The position numbers and the translations under genes were made by a program. Shown here in pieces: positions 6,014 to 6,292 of a stretch of DNA of 6,292 nucleotides. Below the pieces are notes generated by a model. That model had not been told where the DNA came from and did not search any database. It saw only the letters and a program-made list of their open reading frames with translations. The DNA comes from Deltaproteobacteria bacterium (GTDB taxonomy: Bacteria; Desulfobacterota; Desulfobacteria; Desulfobacterales; SURF-7), in contig JAFDJC010000238.1 in assembly GCA_019307665.1 (NCBI GenBank), forward strand, positions 1 to 6,292, written 5' to 3'. The stretch's first letter is position 1; each line of letters begins with the position of its first letter.

Positions 6014-6220
6014 ATGATAGGAAAACTTTGGAAAAACCGCATAGAATTTTACCCTTACATCGCCATATTTTTTTTCTGGTTAGTTACAGCGCTTTTATCT
6101 TTACTGGTTAAAAATCGACCGGGTATCGTAGCGCTGGGATTGGTAACGGTTCCCTCAGTCGTGTTGATTACTATCGCTACGATTAAGGTTTTTGTGGAGA
6201 TACTATCTGATGAGACGTAA
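6014..6220 (+). CDS. small two-helix membrane protein of unknown function
   Basis: The 68-residue product is not one I recognise. It has a basic amphipathic start (MIGKLWKNRIEF), a strongly hydrophobic helix at ~14-32 (YPYIAIFFFWLVTALLSLL), a short basic loop (VKNRPG), a second helix at ~38-62 (IVALGLVTVPSVVLITIATIKVFV) and an acidic tail (EILSDET). By the positive-inside rule the loop and N-terminus are probably cytoplasmic, although both ends cannot easily be satisfied at once. A GAGGAG ribosome site lies about 8 bases before the ATG, supporting translation. It is transcribed away from the VWA operon and is followed by a separate promoter, so it may be a single-gene unit. The minus-strand frame over the same bases lacks such features. 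Confidence 0.55.
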   Translation: MIGKLWKNRIEFYPYIAIFFFWLVTALLSLLVKNRPGIVALGLVTVPSVVLITIATIKVFVEILSDET

Positions 6221-6250
6221 GTTATCGATGCGACATGCTTACGCACATGT

Positions 6251-6256
6251 TATAAT
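6251..6256 (+). promoter_or_regulatory. -10 element (TATAAT) of a rightward promoter
   Basis: A perfect TATAAT sits 24 bases before the TTG start at 6281. GCGACA at 6230-6235 matches four of six -35 positions, with a short 15-base spacer. ACATG (6233-6237) and CATGT (6246-6250) form an inverted repeat directly before the -10, which could be an operator. A transcript starting ~7 bases downstream would have a short leader carrying the AGGAGGA ribosome site. Confidence 0.4.
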
Positions 6257-6280
6257 GACAATCTGTTAGGAGGACCAAAA

Positions 6281-6292
6281 TTGAACGTAACC
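6281..6292 (+). CDS. start of a gene truncated by the right window edge (TTG start)
   Basis: AGGAGGA at 6268-6274 is a near-ideal Shine-Dalgarno sequence placed 6 bases before TTG at 6281. The frame reads (M)NVT before the window ends. The TATAAT upstream supports a new transcription unit. Only four codons are visible, so nothing can be said about the product, and the start is a prediction from signal spacing alone. Confidence 0.4.

Noticed and set aside
6055..6246. Minus-strand 63-codon frame at the right edge
   Set aside because: It is antisense to the small membrane-protein gene, has no clear ribosome site, and its composition looks like a complement artefact of hydrophobic codons.

Overview
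The window is dominated by one leftward (minus-strand) five-gene operon. In transcription order it encodes a membrane-anchored von Willebrand factor A (VWA) protein (5733-4675), a MotA/TolQ/ExbB proton-channel protein (4643-3807), two different ExbD/TolR proteins (3804-3355 and 3365-2937), and an 834-residue secreted tetratricopeptide-repeat (TPR) protein (2849-345). Gaps are 31, 2, -11 (overlap) and 87 bases, so co-transcription and translational coupling are likely. The architecture and moderately AT-rich base composition fit a Gram-negative bacterium. Desulfobacterota/deltaproteobacteria is my best guess, from the resemblance of the VWA C-terminus and the four-helix-bundle gene to proteins I associate with that group. 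This is inference, and no rRNA or other marker is present.

Left edge (1-254): a minus-strand remnant of a four-helix-bundle (23S rRNA intervening-sequence, S23/IVP-type) gene. It joins the conserved N-terminal half directly to the conserved C-terminal tail, so the middle of the family appears to be missing. Degenerate 8-bp repeats (AGGATTCA-like) flank it in opposite orientations. About 100 bases without a recognisable gene or strong terminator separate it from the end of the operon.

Centre (345-5733): ExbB plus ExbD proteins normally form a proton-driven motor in the inner membrane that moves a partner protein anchored beside it (TonB or TolA). No classical TonB is encoded here. Instead, the first gene has a TonB-like N-terminus (one transmembrane helix with an S-x3-H pattern, a segment resembling the stretch after the TonB helix, then a proline-rich linker) and ends in a VWA domain where TonB has its own C-terminal domain. 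I propose that the VWA protein is the energy-transducing arm, the ExbB and two ExbD proteins are the motor, and the secreted TPR protein is a periplasmic partner. This resembles the one-channel, two-ExbD layout of the myxococcal AglRQS gliding motor and the TPR protein CpoB of Tol-Pal. The VWA domain also seems to lack an internal segment that normally carries its third metal-binding residue.

Right edge (5734-6292): a divergent intergenic region with a perfect 12-bp palindrome and a degenerate REP-like hairpin. A rightward 68-residue two-helix membrane protein of unknown function follows (6014-6220). A consensus-like promoter and Shine-Dalgarno sequence then lead to a TTG start codon cut off by the window edge.
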